From Mesobacillus maritimus (lineage in GTDB: Bacteria > Bacillota > Bacilli > Bacillales > Cytobacillaceae), in the NCBI RefSeq assembly GCF_023715205.1, contig NZ_JAMBNR010000003.1, forward strand, positions 310,001 to 374,000: a DNA stretch of 64,000 nt, given 5' to 3'. Shown piece after piece: positions 1-9,061 of this stretch. The position numbers were made by a program, and so were the translations under genes. Numbering within the stretch: the first letter of the stretch is position 1; each line of letters opens with the position of its first letter. The notes beneath the pieces were generated by a model, which saw nothing but the letters and a program-made list of their open reading frames with translations, was not told where the DNA came from and searched no databases.

Positions 1-11
1 CAATTTGGTTT

Positions 12-20
12 CTCCTCCTT
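12..20 (-). promoter_or_regulatory. Ribosome binding site of a gene leaving the window
   Basis: On the minus strand AAGGAGGAG lies 8 bases before a TTG at the first three bases of the window. It probably serves a gene that runs off the left edge, 47 bases after the kinase stop codon. The gene itself cannot be seen. Confidence 0.5.
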
Positions 21-49
21 TTTAATCACATCCTTGTATCATTCTCTGT

Positions 50-1234
50 TTATGCCAATCCAAAGGTCCACCAGCTGCTGTAGCCTTTTTTCAAGCCACT
101 TTTATTTTGCTTTTTCTCCTTGTTGTCTTTCGATTTCTTTTCTGCTTTTTTATTCTTATCTTTTCCTTGCTTGTCTGCCTTTTTTCCCTTTTTGTCTACA
201 GGCTGGGCTTTGCCCTTTTTGTTTTTCTCTCGATTCTCTCGTCTGGCCCGGATTCTTTCTAGCCGCTGCTTCTCCTTTTCTTTCTTAGCACGAAGTTTCT
301 CCTGACGTAACTGTTCTTTTTTCTCCTCTTTTGTAAGCTCGCGTGGAGGCTGATTCTTGCGGTCGCCACCACCTGCTTCTAACTCCTTAAATTCGCGTTT
401 CTGTTCATCCCAATATTCATCGATTGCTTCAAGGATTTCATTAGGATCTACTCCTTTAGCAATCATGGTTCGAATCCATTGTTCCTTAAACACTTTGTGC
501 ATCAAGCCATACATCAACACAACATAGCGTTCCTCATCTTCTCTCGTCAAAAGTTTGTGACTCATCGCTTTAACGGTTTCTGTTTTGCTCGCATCTTCTT
601 CCATAATAAGTTGGTAGATTTCCTGCGATAGTTCTTCCATGCGGATATAATGGAGCCACTCTTGATACAAGGTCGGGGCCAATTCTTGGACATGTGTTAA
701 AAACACTTCCTTGTTATCCTGGCCAAGTGAATTTAATAGTTTTCGAGGATATGGATAGACGCGATCCCGCCAAACTGTTCGAGCAACATCAATAACCTTC
801 AAACTTCCATCCTTTTGAAGGTAGATTTGCCGTTTATGATGGTCAATTCGCTCATATCCTATTTCCTTAAACGTAATCAACATATCGATTAACTTAACCG
901 AAAGTGATTTTGATAAAGGTTGAGACTGAAGATATTCGCGTAAATCTACGCCTCGGATGATTTCCATCGCAATATGAAGCGGTCCTTTATGATAGACCTT
1001 CGGAAAGAGGTCGGTGTGTTGTCCTAATGACAACGCGTAATATTCGCGGTCACAATCCTCCTGATTGCCAAATACTTTGACACAAATATCGGGCGTAACC
1101 GTATATACAGCCCCTTGCCGTCCTTTCCCTAACATTTCTAAAGGTGATTCATTAACCACCTCAACATCTTCATTCTCCAAAGTGGTCACTTTAATTTTAG
1201 CGACACATTGTTCTAAAAATTTTTCATCAAACAT
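50..1234 (-). CDS. Protein kinase-like protein with a lysine-rich tail
   Basis: A 394-residue protein with a compact Ser/Thr kinase-like fold followed by a long basic tail. Residues 36-44 (GKGRQGAVY) look like the glycine-rich ATP loop, Lys53 like the ATP-binding lysine, Asp131-His132 sits where the catalytic loop should be, and Asp149 in VIDVART replaces the usual DFG. This resembles the small degenerate kinases of Bacillus such as YrzF. From about residue 285 to the end the sequence is mostly Lys and Glu with few hydrophobic residues, so it is probably disordered and may bind RNA, DNA or anionic polymers. The ATG has GGGAGTG 8 bases upstream; an out-of-frame ATG lies just before it. The next gene starts about 47 bases after the stop, suggesting an operon. 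The substrate is unknown. Confidence 0.8.
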   Translation of the reverse strand: MFDEKFLEQCVAKIKVTTLENEDVEVVNESPLEMLGKGRQGAVYTVTPDICVKVFGNQEDCDREYYALSLGQHTDLFPKVYHKGPLHIAMEIIRGVDLREYLQSQPLSKSLSVKLIDMLITFKEIGYERIDHHKRQIYLQKDGSLKVIDVARTVWRDRVYPYPRKLLNSLGQDNKEVFLTHVQELAPTLYQEWLHYIRMEELSQEIYQLIMEEDASKTETVKAMSHKLLTREDEERYVVLMYGLMHKVFKEQWIRTMIAKGVDPNEILEAIDEYWDEQKREFKELEAGGGDRKNQPPRELTKEEKKEQLRQEKLRAKKEKEKQRLERIRARRENREKNKKGKAQPVDKKGKKADKQGKDKNKKAEKKSKDNKEKKQNKSGLKKGYSSWWTFGLA

Positions 1235-2272
1235 TCATGTTGCACTCCCCCCATTGATTTCATTACAACGAACATAAAATGGATCTGTAACTCCATTAGT
1301 ACAGTGAATTCAAAAGAGGGCAAAAACGTCCGGACGAGTATCCCACCTAGCGCAAAATGTATGAATACCCATATTCTGGATGGTGCCTGGCACCATCCAT
1401 TTACTGGCAATCCTATTTGGTTAGAACGGTTTTCCTATTTTACTAGCAAAATTATTATTTGGTTTTATGTCGATCTCTCGGTTTGGTTCATAAATAATAT
1501 GTTAATATTCCTCAATAATTTATGGTGTTCAGATTTGATGCTCCCCTGTACGACAGCATTCCCGCGTGTCAAAGTCTAGAGAGAAATCACAAAATGGCCC
1601 TTCACGGATCATGTAATTCTTTTATAGAGTGAAAGATGCTTATTGGTTACATATAGCTTTAAAATTATCTGGATCTTTATTTACAGTTATTTTAATATAT
1701 CAAAGCTTTCCGGCCCTTGTGACCACAACTGCTCATACCCAAGCAAAGGTTTGTAAATGAATCACTCTCAATCATATACCTATCCATATAATAAGAAGAA
1801 ACACGGAAATTCTTCTTAACCGCAATGCTGACTCCTGAGAATATCCTCTCCAACTCCTTCAGTTAGATCCCTCCAACCATTTTTTTAAAATAATGTAAGC
1901 ACCATTCTCCTAAAATATTTGTTGCCAAATAAAGCCTTCGCAACATATTTTGTCTAGCTTCGTCACTTCAAAAATTACACGAAACAAGGTCATAGAAAAC
2001 ACGATTACAATAGTTTTGTAGGAAAGATTAAAATTTTGTGAACATTAAAAAATCTTTTGACAAATTTCGATAATATTCACACATTGACAATCTTAGAAAA
2101 CCGCGAAAACACGGGAATTCCCCTTTTCACCGCCTTAGGGAATAGGAGATAATGTCGAGATTTGTACGTTTACAAACTGCTTTTTCCTAACAATAATTGG
2201 GGATGGGGACACAATAGATATAGAGAAAAAGTGTTTACAAGGAAATTCAATTCGTCTAGGAGGGTATTGGGA
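1235..2272. other. About 1 kb without a convincing gene
   Basis: This stretch separates the kinase from the divergently oriented acyl-CoA ligase. It contains one copy of the GGTGCC palindrome at 1377-1399. Short open frames here lack good ribosome binding sites and recognisable protein sequence. The rest is AT-rich, and I could not place a confident promoter for either neighbour. Confidence 0.6.
1377..1399. repeat. Interspersed GGTGCC palindrome, copy 1
   Basis: A 23-base palindrome with arms TGGATGGTGCC and GGCACCATCCA around a single T. The same core recurs at 6520, 7954, 10711, 20132 and 31367, always outside genes. Confidence 0.9.
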
Positions 2273-3913
2273 ATGGTCTATCAGCAAAAACCTTGGTTGA
2301 AGTGGTATGAATCACAAATTGATGAGCATGTAAGCGTAAAATATGAATCTCTTTATGACTTTTTAGAAGATGCGGTTAAGCGTTTCGGGGATAAACCAGC
2401 ACTTACTTTTTATGGTAGAGAATTCAGCTACAATGAGACGAAAGCCATCGTTGATAAGCTATCTGCCTATTTACATAGTCAAGGATTTAAAAAAGGCGAT
2501 CGTGTAGCAGTCATGCTACCTAATTCTCCGCATTATATTTTTGCACTATTCGCTATTTTCCGTTTAGGTGGAATTGCTGTACAAGTGAATCCAATGTATG
2601 TTGAAAGAGAAATCGCTTTCGTTTTAGAAGACTCTGGCGCGAAATTTATGTTTGCACTTGATGCCTTCTATCCAAAAATTAAAAAAGTACAAGGTGATAC
2701 TTCCTTACAACAAGTCATCGCAATCGGCTTTGGTCCAGAAAAAGCAGAACTTGCTAGCGGAGATCTGTATTTTGAGGAAGCGGTTCAAAATGATTTTTCC
2801 GTGGAAGAAGAATCCATCAATCCATTTGAAGATGTTGCGGTTTTACAATACACAGGTGGTACCACTGGCGTACCTAAAGGCGTTATGCTGACACACAGTA
2901 ACCTCCTCTCGAACTTCAACCAGGTGTGTGACGCCATTTACAACCCTTGTGAAAATAAACCTGAGAACTTTAAAATGATTACCGTTCTTCCAATGTTCCA
3001 TGTATACGGACTTTCAAGTGTTGCTCTATGTGGGCTTCGTGAAGGCGCAAACCAAATTGTCTTGCCTCGATTTGACGCAAAAGAAGTCATTGAAACCGTT
3101 AAGCGTGAAAAGCCGTTTATTTTCGCAGCGGTTCCGACGATGTACTTTGCTTTAAATAGCTACCCTGAGCTGTTAAAAGATGCGGGCTTTGATCAATGCT
3201 ATTTCGTTGGTAGCGGCGGTGCTCCACTACCAGTTGAACAAGCGAAAGCCTTTAAAAAGATTACAGGTGTACAAGTACGCGACGGATACGGGTTATCTGA
3301 AGCAGCGCCAACTTTAATTTTCACTCCTCCATTTGTTCCATCTAAAGATGGCAGCATTGGAATTCCAGTTCAAAGCACAATCGTTCGTATTGTGAACAAA
3401 ACAGAAGACGGTACTTACGTTGACGCTCCAGTTGGAGAAGCTGGTGAGCTAATTGCTCAAGGACCACAGGTGATGAAAGGTTACTGGAACCGTCCGAAGG
3501 ATACAGAGTCCACAATCAAGGATGGCTGGTTGCACACAGGCGATATTGCTAAAATGGACGAAGATGGTTATTTCTACATCCTCGACCGCAGCAAAGATAT
3601 GATTATTGCAAGCGGCTACAATGTATATCCTCGTGAAGTAGAAGAAGTTCTTTACGGTCTTGAAGCTGTTGAAGAAGTGATTGTCATTGGGGTTCCAGAT
3701 GAATACCGCGGTGAAACAGTTAAAGCTTTTATTAAGGTAAAAGAAGGTTATAGTCTTTCTGTTGAGGAAATCCTCGCTTATGGAAAAGACAATCTTGCTC
3801 CATACAAAGCACCTAAGTCAGCAGAAATTTTAGCAGAACTTCCGAAGTCTGCGGTTGGAAAACTGCTTCGTAGAGAACTTCGCGATTTAGAGTTGAAGAA
3901 AGTACAAGCTTAA
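2273..3913 (+). CDS. Long-chain fatty acid--CoA ligase
   Basis: A 546-residue AMP-forming acyl-CoA synthetase that would activate fatty acids to acyl-CoA with ATP, feeding beta-oxidation or lipid synthesis. The AMP-binding signature YTGGTTGVPKG is at residues 193-203. GYGLSEAAP, the hinge motif (GWLHTGDIAKMDEDGYFYI), DRSKDMIIASGYNVYPREVEE and the C-terminal catalytic lysine region (PKSAVGKLLRR) all follow in the expected order, so the enzyme looks complete. It resembles Bacillus LcfA/LcfB in sequence and length. The ATG at 2273 is preferred because AGGAGGG lies just upstream; the frame is open a further 37 codons upstream, but those codons do not look like family sequence. It stands alone and ends at a strong terminator. 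Confidence 0.92.
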   Translation: MVYQQKPWLKWYESQIDEHVSVKYESLYDFLEDAVKRFGDKPALTFYGREFSYNETKAIVDKLSAYLHSQGFKKGDRVAVMLPNSPHYIFALFAIFRLGGIAVQVNPMYVEREIAFVLEDSGAKFMFALDAFYPKIKKVQGDTSLQQVIAIGFGPEKAELASGDLYFEEAVQNDFSVEEESINPFEDVAVLQYTGGTTGVPKGVMLTHSNLLSNFNQVCDAIYNPCENKPENFKMITVLPMFHVYGLSSVALCGLREGANQIVLPRFDAKEVIETVKREKPFIFAAVPTMYFALNSYPELLKDAGFDQCYFVGSGGAPLPVEQAKAFKKITGVQVRDGYGLSEAAPTLIFTPPFVPSKDGSIGIPVQSTIVRIVNKTEDGTYVDAPVGEAGELIAQGPQVMKGYWNRPKDTESTIKDGWLHTGDIAKMDEDGYFYILDRSKDMIIASGYNVYPREVEEVLYGLEAVEEVIVIGVPDEYRGETVKAFIKVKEGYSLSVEEILAYGKDNLAPYKAPKSAEILAELPKSAVGKLLRRELRDLELKKVQA

Positions 3914-3922
3914 TAGACTATG

Positions 3923-3958
3923 AAGGCTGCCTTTGCTTAGGCAGCCTTCTTTGCTTTT
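3923..3958 (+). terminator. Intrinsic terminator after the acyl-CoA ligase
   Basis: Perfect 9-base stem AAGGCTGCC / GGCAGCCTT with an 8-base loop, followed by a T-rich tract on the plus strand. Its 3' end meets the stop codon of the convergent peptidase gene. Confidence 0.85.
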
Positions 3959-4991
3959 AATAACTATAATGTTGTTCAGGTAAGTTGTCATAGATAGCTG
4001 GGTCAGCATTTTGAATTGAGCCGTCTGCAATGGCTTTGGCCGTCGTATCCATGGCAAGAAACGCTTGCTTTTTCAGGTATCCGTTTGATTTCTGCCCAAG
4101 TACATAAGGTTCATACGAGTGATCCGCCATACCGCGCATTTCAAAAAGGATGACAGGAATATCGTACTGCAGAGCCATGGCATTTGAGGCAACAGCTTCA
4201 TTCTGAGTCGGCTCATCAAATTTTAAAATAAATGACCAACCTGTTTGATCGACTCCTTGATGTAAAACAGACGCCAATTTTCGGGATTTTAACAGCACAT
4301 CCTCATCGACCTCAGGGTGTTGTGGAGTTAACAAAGCCCCGGTTGTCAGTTTCCCAAAATAGTCTTCCTGAGTCCCTTGATGATGAAAATCAATCATGTA
4401 GTCAATCTGATATTTTTGAAGAACATTCTCATGCAACGCTTTCGTTTCAGGAGCTACTTTTGCAACATGATCACGATTTAAGTCAATTCGATCAGCGTTA
4501 TAGCGGGTCAAATGACGTCCACTAGCCATGTAATGATCAAGGGAAAAGTTCACATCCCCCATCGCTCCATCCACATTAAACATCGGGATAATAAGAATAT
4601 TTACATTTTGAAGCATTTCTTGTGTTTTCTTGCTATTTGAACCAAGGTGGCGGATGTAATCGAGCGCCCCTTCCGTTGTCATCACTTCATTCCCATGCTG
4701 TTGAGTCAAAAATAAGATGGTCGGATTTTCAGGATCGGTTATGTATTTCGCTAGGTAAAGATCGCGTCCTTTAACCGACTGTCCGATCACTTCAAGTTCC
4801 ATCTGTTCTTGTTTTGCTGCTTCTTTTTTAAGAAAAGCAGACATTTCATCATACGTCTTCAGCATAGCCGTTTGTACGGTTTCATTTCCATTTACATCTG
4901 GCCCGTTTCCTGCAGCCAATACGGGTGTAAAGGTCAAACCTGAAGCCAGTATAGCTGTCGATAGTGAAACTGCGATCATTTTTTTCTTCAT
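3957..4991 (-). CDS. Secreted M14 zinc carboxypeptidase
   Basis: A 344-residue exported peptidase of family M14. Residues 1-26 form a signal peptide ending at VLAAG. The zinc ligands are visible as HGNE (His99, Glu102) and the histidine of DFHHQG (203/204). NRDH at 172-175 corresponds to the substrate-carboxylate Asn-Arg motif, and Glu284 in ILFEMRG is the likely catalytic glutamate. It would remove C-terminal residues from peptides or act on cell-wall peptides outside the cell. It is monocistronic, facing a divergently terminated ligase on one side and an MFS gene with its own terminator on the other. Confidence 0.88.
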   Translation of the reverse strand: MKKKMIAVSLSTAILASGLTFTPVLAAGNGPDVNGNETVQTAMLKTYDEMSAFLKKEAAKQEQMELEVIGQSVKGRDLYLAKYITDPENPTILFLTQQHGNEVMTTEGALDYIRHLGSNSKKTQEMLQNVNILIIPMFNVDGAMGDVNFSLDHYMASGRHLTRYNADRIDLNRDHVAKVAPETKALHENVLQKYQIDYMIDFHHQGTQEDYFGKLTTGALLTPQHPEVDEDVLLKSRKLASVLHQGVDQTGWSFILKFDEPTQNEAVASNAMALQYDIPVILFEMRGMADHSYEPYVLGQKSNGYLKKQAFLAMDTTAKAIADGSIQNADPAIYDNLPEQHYSY

Positions 4992-5017
4992 ATCGTTTCC
5001 TCCTCTATATTTCTATT

Positions 5018-5049
5018 AAAAAAGTACCTCCATTTTAAAATGGAAGTAC
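5018..5049 (-). terminator. Intrinsic terminator of the MFS gene
   Basis: A long AT-rich stem (GTACCTCCATTTT / AAAATGGAAGTAC, one mismatch) followed on the minus strand by six T residues, downstream of the MFS stop codon. Confidence 0.75.
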
Positions 5050-5165
5050 CTGACAGTCTATTATTTATTTTACTAGTTTGAATTTTTACAACAATGGACC
5101 TACTCAAAGAGCTGGCACTAGGTCCGATGATACCGTCGATTAGACCTATTTTTCGGAGGCTTTAC

Positions 5166-6413
5166 TCATGATTGAACGGAATTGGTTTTCATTTTTATCG
5201 TAAGAAAGCTCAATACGATGAACACAAAGACCATCACTCCCGAAAGGAAAAACCAGCCTGCGGCAAAGTTACCGGTTTGGTCAACCATAAATCCAAATAA
5301 AGGCGGAATGATAATGACCCCTGTTGAGCCGAATGTTAAACTAACTCCAGTAGAAATCCCGGATTGCTCCCGAGGAACAATCTCAGTCGCAAGGTTCATC
5401 CAGATTCCGTTAAATCCAGCAATTGCAAAGCCAAAAACAATGACAATAGGGACAAGCATCCAAAAGGAGGCATTGTTTGCTAGCGCCACGAGTAAACTGG
5501 ATATCGCTGTTAACACACAGATCATGATTAAAATAATGACCCGGTTGCTATTGAATAAGTAATCACTAATCATCCCCCAAGCAATCCTTCCAAATGAGCC
5601 ACTTACTTCCGAGATTACAAGAAGAACACCTGCTAAAAACAGGGAGATTCCAAGTTGTTCATGGGCATATAGCACAATATAGGTATTTAAACACATCTGT
5701 GACCCACTCATCCCAAAAGCACTTAAACTTACGAGCATCAATGGTTTGTTTTTTATCATTTTAAACATTGATTGGTATAAGGATTTAAGGCCTTTCTTGT
5801 TGATTGCTTGCGTTTGATCGGGTGGATCGCGGTAGAGAAAGTAAGAGAGAATGCCACTGAGAAGCAATAGCACGCATGCCGCCAACAAAACTGGTCGCCA
5901 TCCATATTCTGCTCCTAACGGCAGTAAAATCAACCCAGCAAGCGCTGCGCCTGCTGTTACCCCTGTTTGCTTAATCCCCATTGCGGTTCCCCGTTGCTTG
6001 AGTGTAAACCAGTAGATAATGCCTTTATTGGTAATCGGATGCATGGATCCGTAGCCGAGACCACCTAAGGTTACAAACAGGAGGACGAGCCAAAATTGAC
6101 TTAGGTAAGTCATCACCATAAAACCAAATCCGAGACAAAAAGAGGCGCCAATCAATAATCGTCTTGAACCAAACCGATCGGTTAGCATCCCTGCTGGGAC
6201 AGCCGCTAAAGTTTGCCCTAAAAACAGAGCAGCAGGTAGCATCCCGATTTGCGATTTTGTTAAAGCTAAGTCTTTCCCAATCAATACACCCAGCGGCCCC
6301 ACACTTCTCCCGACAAACGCAACAAGCAATTGTGCCAGTAGAAGAAACAACAGCATCCGCCATGGATTCAACTTTGCCATCGGCCTCTGAGTGTTTACCA
6401 TCCCAAGATTCAT
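5166..6413 (-). CDS. Major facilitator superfamily transporter
   Basis: A 415-residue integral membrane carrier with about 12 hydrophobic segments. The loop after the second segment reads GMLTDRFGSRRLL, the classic MFS motif DRxGRR-like signature, and the first half contains GGLGYGSMHPITNKGI, a pattern seen in sugar-acid and nitrate/cyanate-type MFS members. The substrate cannot be predicted. The ATG is preceded by AAAGAGGCG. It is monocistronic with its own terminator, and a GGTGCC palindrome lies upstream. Confidence 0.85.
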   Translation of the reverse strand: MNLGMVNTQRPMAKLNPWRMLLFLLLAQLLVAFVGRSVGPLGVLIGKDLALTKSQIGMLPAALFLGQTLAAVPAGMLTDRFGSRRLLIGASFCLGFGFMVMTYLSQFWLVLLFVTLGGLGYGSMHPITNKGIIYWFTLKQRGTAMGIKQTGVTAGAALAGLILLPLGAEYGWRPVLLAACVLLLLSGILSYFLYRDPPDQTQAINKKGLKSLYQSMFKMIKNKPLMLVSLSAFGMSGSQMCLNTYIVLYAHEQLGISLFLAGVLLVISEVSGSFGRIAWGMISDYLFNSNRVIILIMICVLTAISSLLVALANNASFWMLVPIVIVFGFAIAGFNGIWMNLATEIVPREQSGISTGVSLTFGSTGVIIIPPLFGFMVDQTGNFAAGWFFLSGVMVFVFIVLSFLTIKMKTNSVQS

Positions 6414-6519
6414 CTTATTCGCCTCTTTACTTGGCCATTAACATTTCGCTAGCAACAGCCTTTCTTTACTTTCCAGAAGTACAGTATACCTGGAGCATAC
6501 CTCACATGTTGGAAGATTG

Positions 6520-6544
6520 CTGGAAGGTGCCAGGCACCATCCAG
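6520..6544. repeat. Interspersed GGTGCC palindrome, copy 2
   Basis: Arms CTGGAAGGTGCC and GGCACCATCCAG around an A, with one mismatch compared with the other copies. It lies between the MFS gene promoter side and the 3' end of the hydrolase gene. Confidence 0.85.
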
Positions 6545-6606
6545 TTAATTGGTAATTCTTTTTTTCTTTCGAAAATCCTGCTATCTGGGTACGTTTTTAC
6601 CTTCAA

Positions 6607-7524
6607 CTACAACCGCTTTTCAATCCATTTTAATAAATCTTCATATACTTCTTGTTTATTGGTTTCATTTAGGATTTCGTGTCTTGCTCCTGGATAAAAC
6701 TTATAGGTCACATCGGTTAGACCAACGGATTTTAACTGTTGATAACTTTGTAGCACTCCTTTTGTATTTTTCCCAACCGGATCTTGATCTCCTGAAAGAA
6801 AAAGAGCAGAAAGCTGTTTAGGAATCTGATCATCCTCATCGTAAATGCATAAGAGGCCCTTTAAAAAGTCCTCAAAATAACCAGCTGTAAATACTCCCCC
6901 ACATAAAGGGTCTTTGATATATGCATCCACTTCTGTTTCATCACGCGTTAGCCAATCAAATTCGGTTCGTCCTGGTGAAAATGCTTTATTATAACTTCCA
7001 AAAGTTAAACTATTCATGCGCTCACTAGGGGTTCGGCGTCCCTTTTTTCTTGCTTCCTGTGTTGCTAGGAAATGGCCAATTTTACCGATTAGCCCTGGAT
7101 GACCTCCAGTCCCTGAAAAAATAACTCCCTGAAGTTCTTCTCCGTAGCGTTGAACGTATTTTCTACTCAAGAAAGACCCCATGCTATGCCCAAGGAGAAA
7201 AAGCGGTGCATCTGGAAATTCCTCTTTGACGACATCTGTTAACTGTTTCATATCTTCGACGACCGTTTCAAACCCGTTTTGGTCGGCGTAATAACCTCGG
7301 TCCTCGTCCCGCCTTACTGTATGCCCATGACCTCGATGGTCATTTCCAAAGACGTAAATCCCATGTGAAACAAGGAACCTCGCTAAATTACCGTAACGTC
7401 CAATATGCTCCGCCATTCCATGAGCAATTTGCAGCACTGCTTTTGGTTGTTGTTCCCCTACCCAACTTTTTGCAAACAGCTCCTTGCCATCTTGAGCGTG
7501 AAAGTAAAACGTTGATTCCTCCAC
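6607..7524 (-). CDS. Alpha/beta hydrolase, monoacylglycerol lipase-like
   Basis: A 305-residue serine hydrolase of the lysophospholipase/monoglyceride lipase type. The nucleophile elbow GHSMGS places the catalytic serine near residue 114. SGDQDPVG near residue 248 supplies the acid and ARHEIL near residue 282 the histidine. QIAHGMAEHIGRY and GNDHRGHGHT match the oxyanion-hole region of this family. There is no signal peptide, so it is probably cytosolic and acts on monoacylglycerols or related esters. The start is taken as the GTG at 7524, which has GGGAGG seven bases upstream; an ATG seven codons earlier lacks a ribosome binding site. Confidence 0.87.
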   Translation of the reverse strand: MEESTFYFHAQDGKELFAKSWVGEQQPKAVLQIAHGMAEHIGRYGNLARFLVSHGIYVFGNDHRGHGHTVRRDEDRGYYADQNGFETVVEDMKQLTDVVKEEFPDAPLFLLGHSMGSFLSRKYVQRYGEELQGVIFSGTGGHPGLIGKIGHFLATQEARKKGRRTPSERMNSLTFGSYNKAFSPGRTEFDWLTRDETEVDAYIKDPLCGGVFTAGYFEDFLKGLLCIYDEDDQIPKQLSALFLSGDQDPVGKNTKGVLQSYQQLKSVGLTDVTYKFYPGARHEILNETNKQEVYEDLLKWIEKRL

Positions 7525-7738
7525 ACAAATTCCTCCCAGCGTCATTGCTTATCATTAGTTTATTTTGTATTAGTTAGTGAATATGTGCGCCTTCTTGTGC
7601 CATTTTCACCTATTTTCTTAATTGTACCTTACTCTGTGAATTCCTTCATTTTTTCAATCATAGAATACACAACTGGGGACAACTTGTGGATAGTGAAGCT
7701 ATTTTCTGTTCACCATAACAGTTGAGGTGAATAACAGG

Positions 7739-7936
7739 ATGAAAAAGTATACACAAGTTGGTACTGATATCGAGTCCGTCCGGCAGAAAAATGCGGACTC
7801 GGGGATGTCCTACAACGAGGTAAAACAATATTTGGCTAAAACAACCGGAGGCCGTGGAACAGCTCAATACAGCAATACCAATGTAGAAGAAGTAAAGCAA
7901 CAACTAAAGTCGGGGCCGCACACAGAAGAAGAATAA
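7739..7936 (+). CDS. Gamma-type small acid-soluble spore protein
   Basis: A 65-residue polar protein that resembles gamma-type SASP. It has two imperfect repeats of the T(D/N)xE-x-V-(R/K)-Q pattern (TDIESVRQKN and TNVEEVKQQL) separated by a Gly/Ser/Thr-rich stretch. Gamma SASPs store amino acids in the spore core and are degraded at germination. The start is the ATG at 7739 with GAGGTG upstream. A possible sigma-G promoter, GGATA-18 bases-CACCATA, ends just before the ribosome binding site, but it is an imperfect match. A palindromic repeat that could act as a terminator follows directly. It is good evidence that the host sporulates. Confidence 0.75.
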   Translation: MKKYTQVGTDIESVRQKNADSGMSYNEVKQYLAKTTGGRGTAQYSNTNVEEVKQQLKSGPHTEEE

Positions 7937-7953
7937 TAAAGTGTATGTAGGTA

Positions 7954-8002
7954 ACTACCAAAAAACTGGATGGTGCCAGGCACCATCCAGTTTTTTGGTA
8001 GT
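7954..8002. repeat. Interspersed GGTGCC palindrome, copy 3, extended arms
   Basis: A perfect inverted repeat with 24-base arms (7954-7977 and 7979-8002) around a single A. The arms extend outwards from GGATGGTGCC through an A6/T6 run to ACTACC/GGTAGT. Its position right after the gamma-SASP gene and the T6 tract suggest it also serves as a terminator. Confidence 0.95.
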
Positions 8003-8062
8003 AAACACCGCTAATTTAGTGCTTCCTATGACGGGGGAACTCGTCCTCCCGCTTAACCTTGT

Positions 8063-8842
8063 TTATGGTAATGTCTCATCCATTCGATAGAAGTTTTTGA
8101 GCAAAGCAGAAGCTGGTACTAGCTCCGCTTGTTGTTGATACTTAGGGAGATGCTGCGCAAGAACTCCCACAACCTTATCTCCTGTTACCCCCACATGCCC
8201 AATCGCAATAATTTGCTCTCTTTTCTCTAAATTCTTTCCTAACTTCGCTGCTTGACGTTGGATATGGTCCAACGAATATACGTGGTCAAAAAATAAATCA
8301 TTCTCTAAATAAGGAACACCTAGCTCACTTGCCAGCCTTGGAATTACACTTTTCCCTGTAGTTTTACTATCTAAATAATAAAAGCCCTTTTCCTTACACA
8401 CTTCCAGGATGATTCTCATCACTCGTTCATCCTCTGTTACCTTTGAACCCATATGATGATTCATCCCTACCGCATGCGGGACATCCGCAATCGCCTTTTC
8501 TACTTTTTCGCGAATTTCCTCATCACTTAAATCGGTTGTAATTGCCCCTGGGCCTAACCAACTTATCTTCCCTTTTTTCGGCTCCATCGGCAAATGCACG
8601 ATAACTTCATGCCCCTTCGAATGTGCATTACGGGCATCTTCATGAGTTGTTGATAAAAACGGCATGACCGCTACCGTTAGCGGTGCTGGCAAATCCAGCA
8701 TTTCTTCCGTCCCTTTCATCCCATTTCCAAAGTCATCAATCACAATGGCCAATTCTTTGGAAGCAGACTGCTCCGCCTGGACTTGAGTAAAAGAAATTAG
8801 ACTCGCAAATGCAAGCAACATCGCCATTCGAAACATGCTCAT
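8063..8842 (-). CDS. Divergent polysaccharide deacetylase family protein (YibQ-like)
   Basis: A 259-residue exported protein with a signal peptide (residues 1-23, ending VQAEQ) and a divergent polysaccharide deacetylase domain. The metal-site Asp pair is visible in LAIVIDDFGNG, and the histidine-rich segments VIVHLPMEP and AVGMNHHMGSK follow, as in the YibQ/DUF610 group. Members are thought to act on cell-envelope glycans, but activity is largely unproven. The start is the ATG at 8842 because AAAAGGAGTGG precedes it; the 19 upstream codons are unsupported. It is monocistronic. Confidence 0.85.
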   Translation of the reverse strand: MSMFRMAMLLAFASLISFTQVQAEQSASKELAIVIDDFGNGMKGTEEMLDLPAPLTVAVMPFLSTTHEDARNAHSKGHEVIVHLPMEPKKGKISWLGPGAITTDLSDEEIREKVEKAIADVPHAVGMNHHMGSKVTEDERVMRIILEVCKEKGFYYLDSKTTGKSVIPRLASELGVPYLENDLFFDHVYSLDHIQRQAAKLGKNLEKREQIIAIGHVGVTGDKVVGVLAQHLPKYQQQAELVPASALLKNFYRMDETLP

Positions 8843-9061
8843 TTTAACCACTCCTTTTCTTTTAAGATGGCTTAAAAGCAGGAGATTCATCCCAAACAAA
8901 GTGATTGTGCATAACTAATTGTGTAAAGGACTTTTTGCAAGATTCAGCTCGCAAGGTAGCGACCAAGAAAACCGTGTGGATAAGTTACTTTTCCACAGCT
9001 TCATGTTAATAAATTTTTATATTTAAAAAAGACCTCCACAACTGAAGGTCTTCCCAATCAT

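Noticed and set aside
34-288. Plus-strand open frame of 84 codons rich in Ser, Phe and Leu
   Set aside because: It is the complement of the lysine-rich kinase tail (AAG/AAA codons), without a ribosome binding site.
1213-1579. Overlapping short frames on both strands upstream of the kinase gene
   Set aside because: They span the GGTGCC palindrome, have no convincing ribosome binding site and resemble no family.
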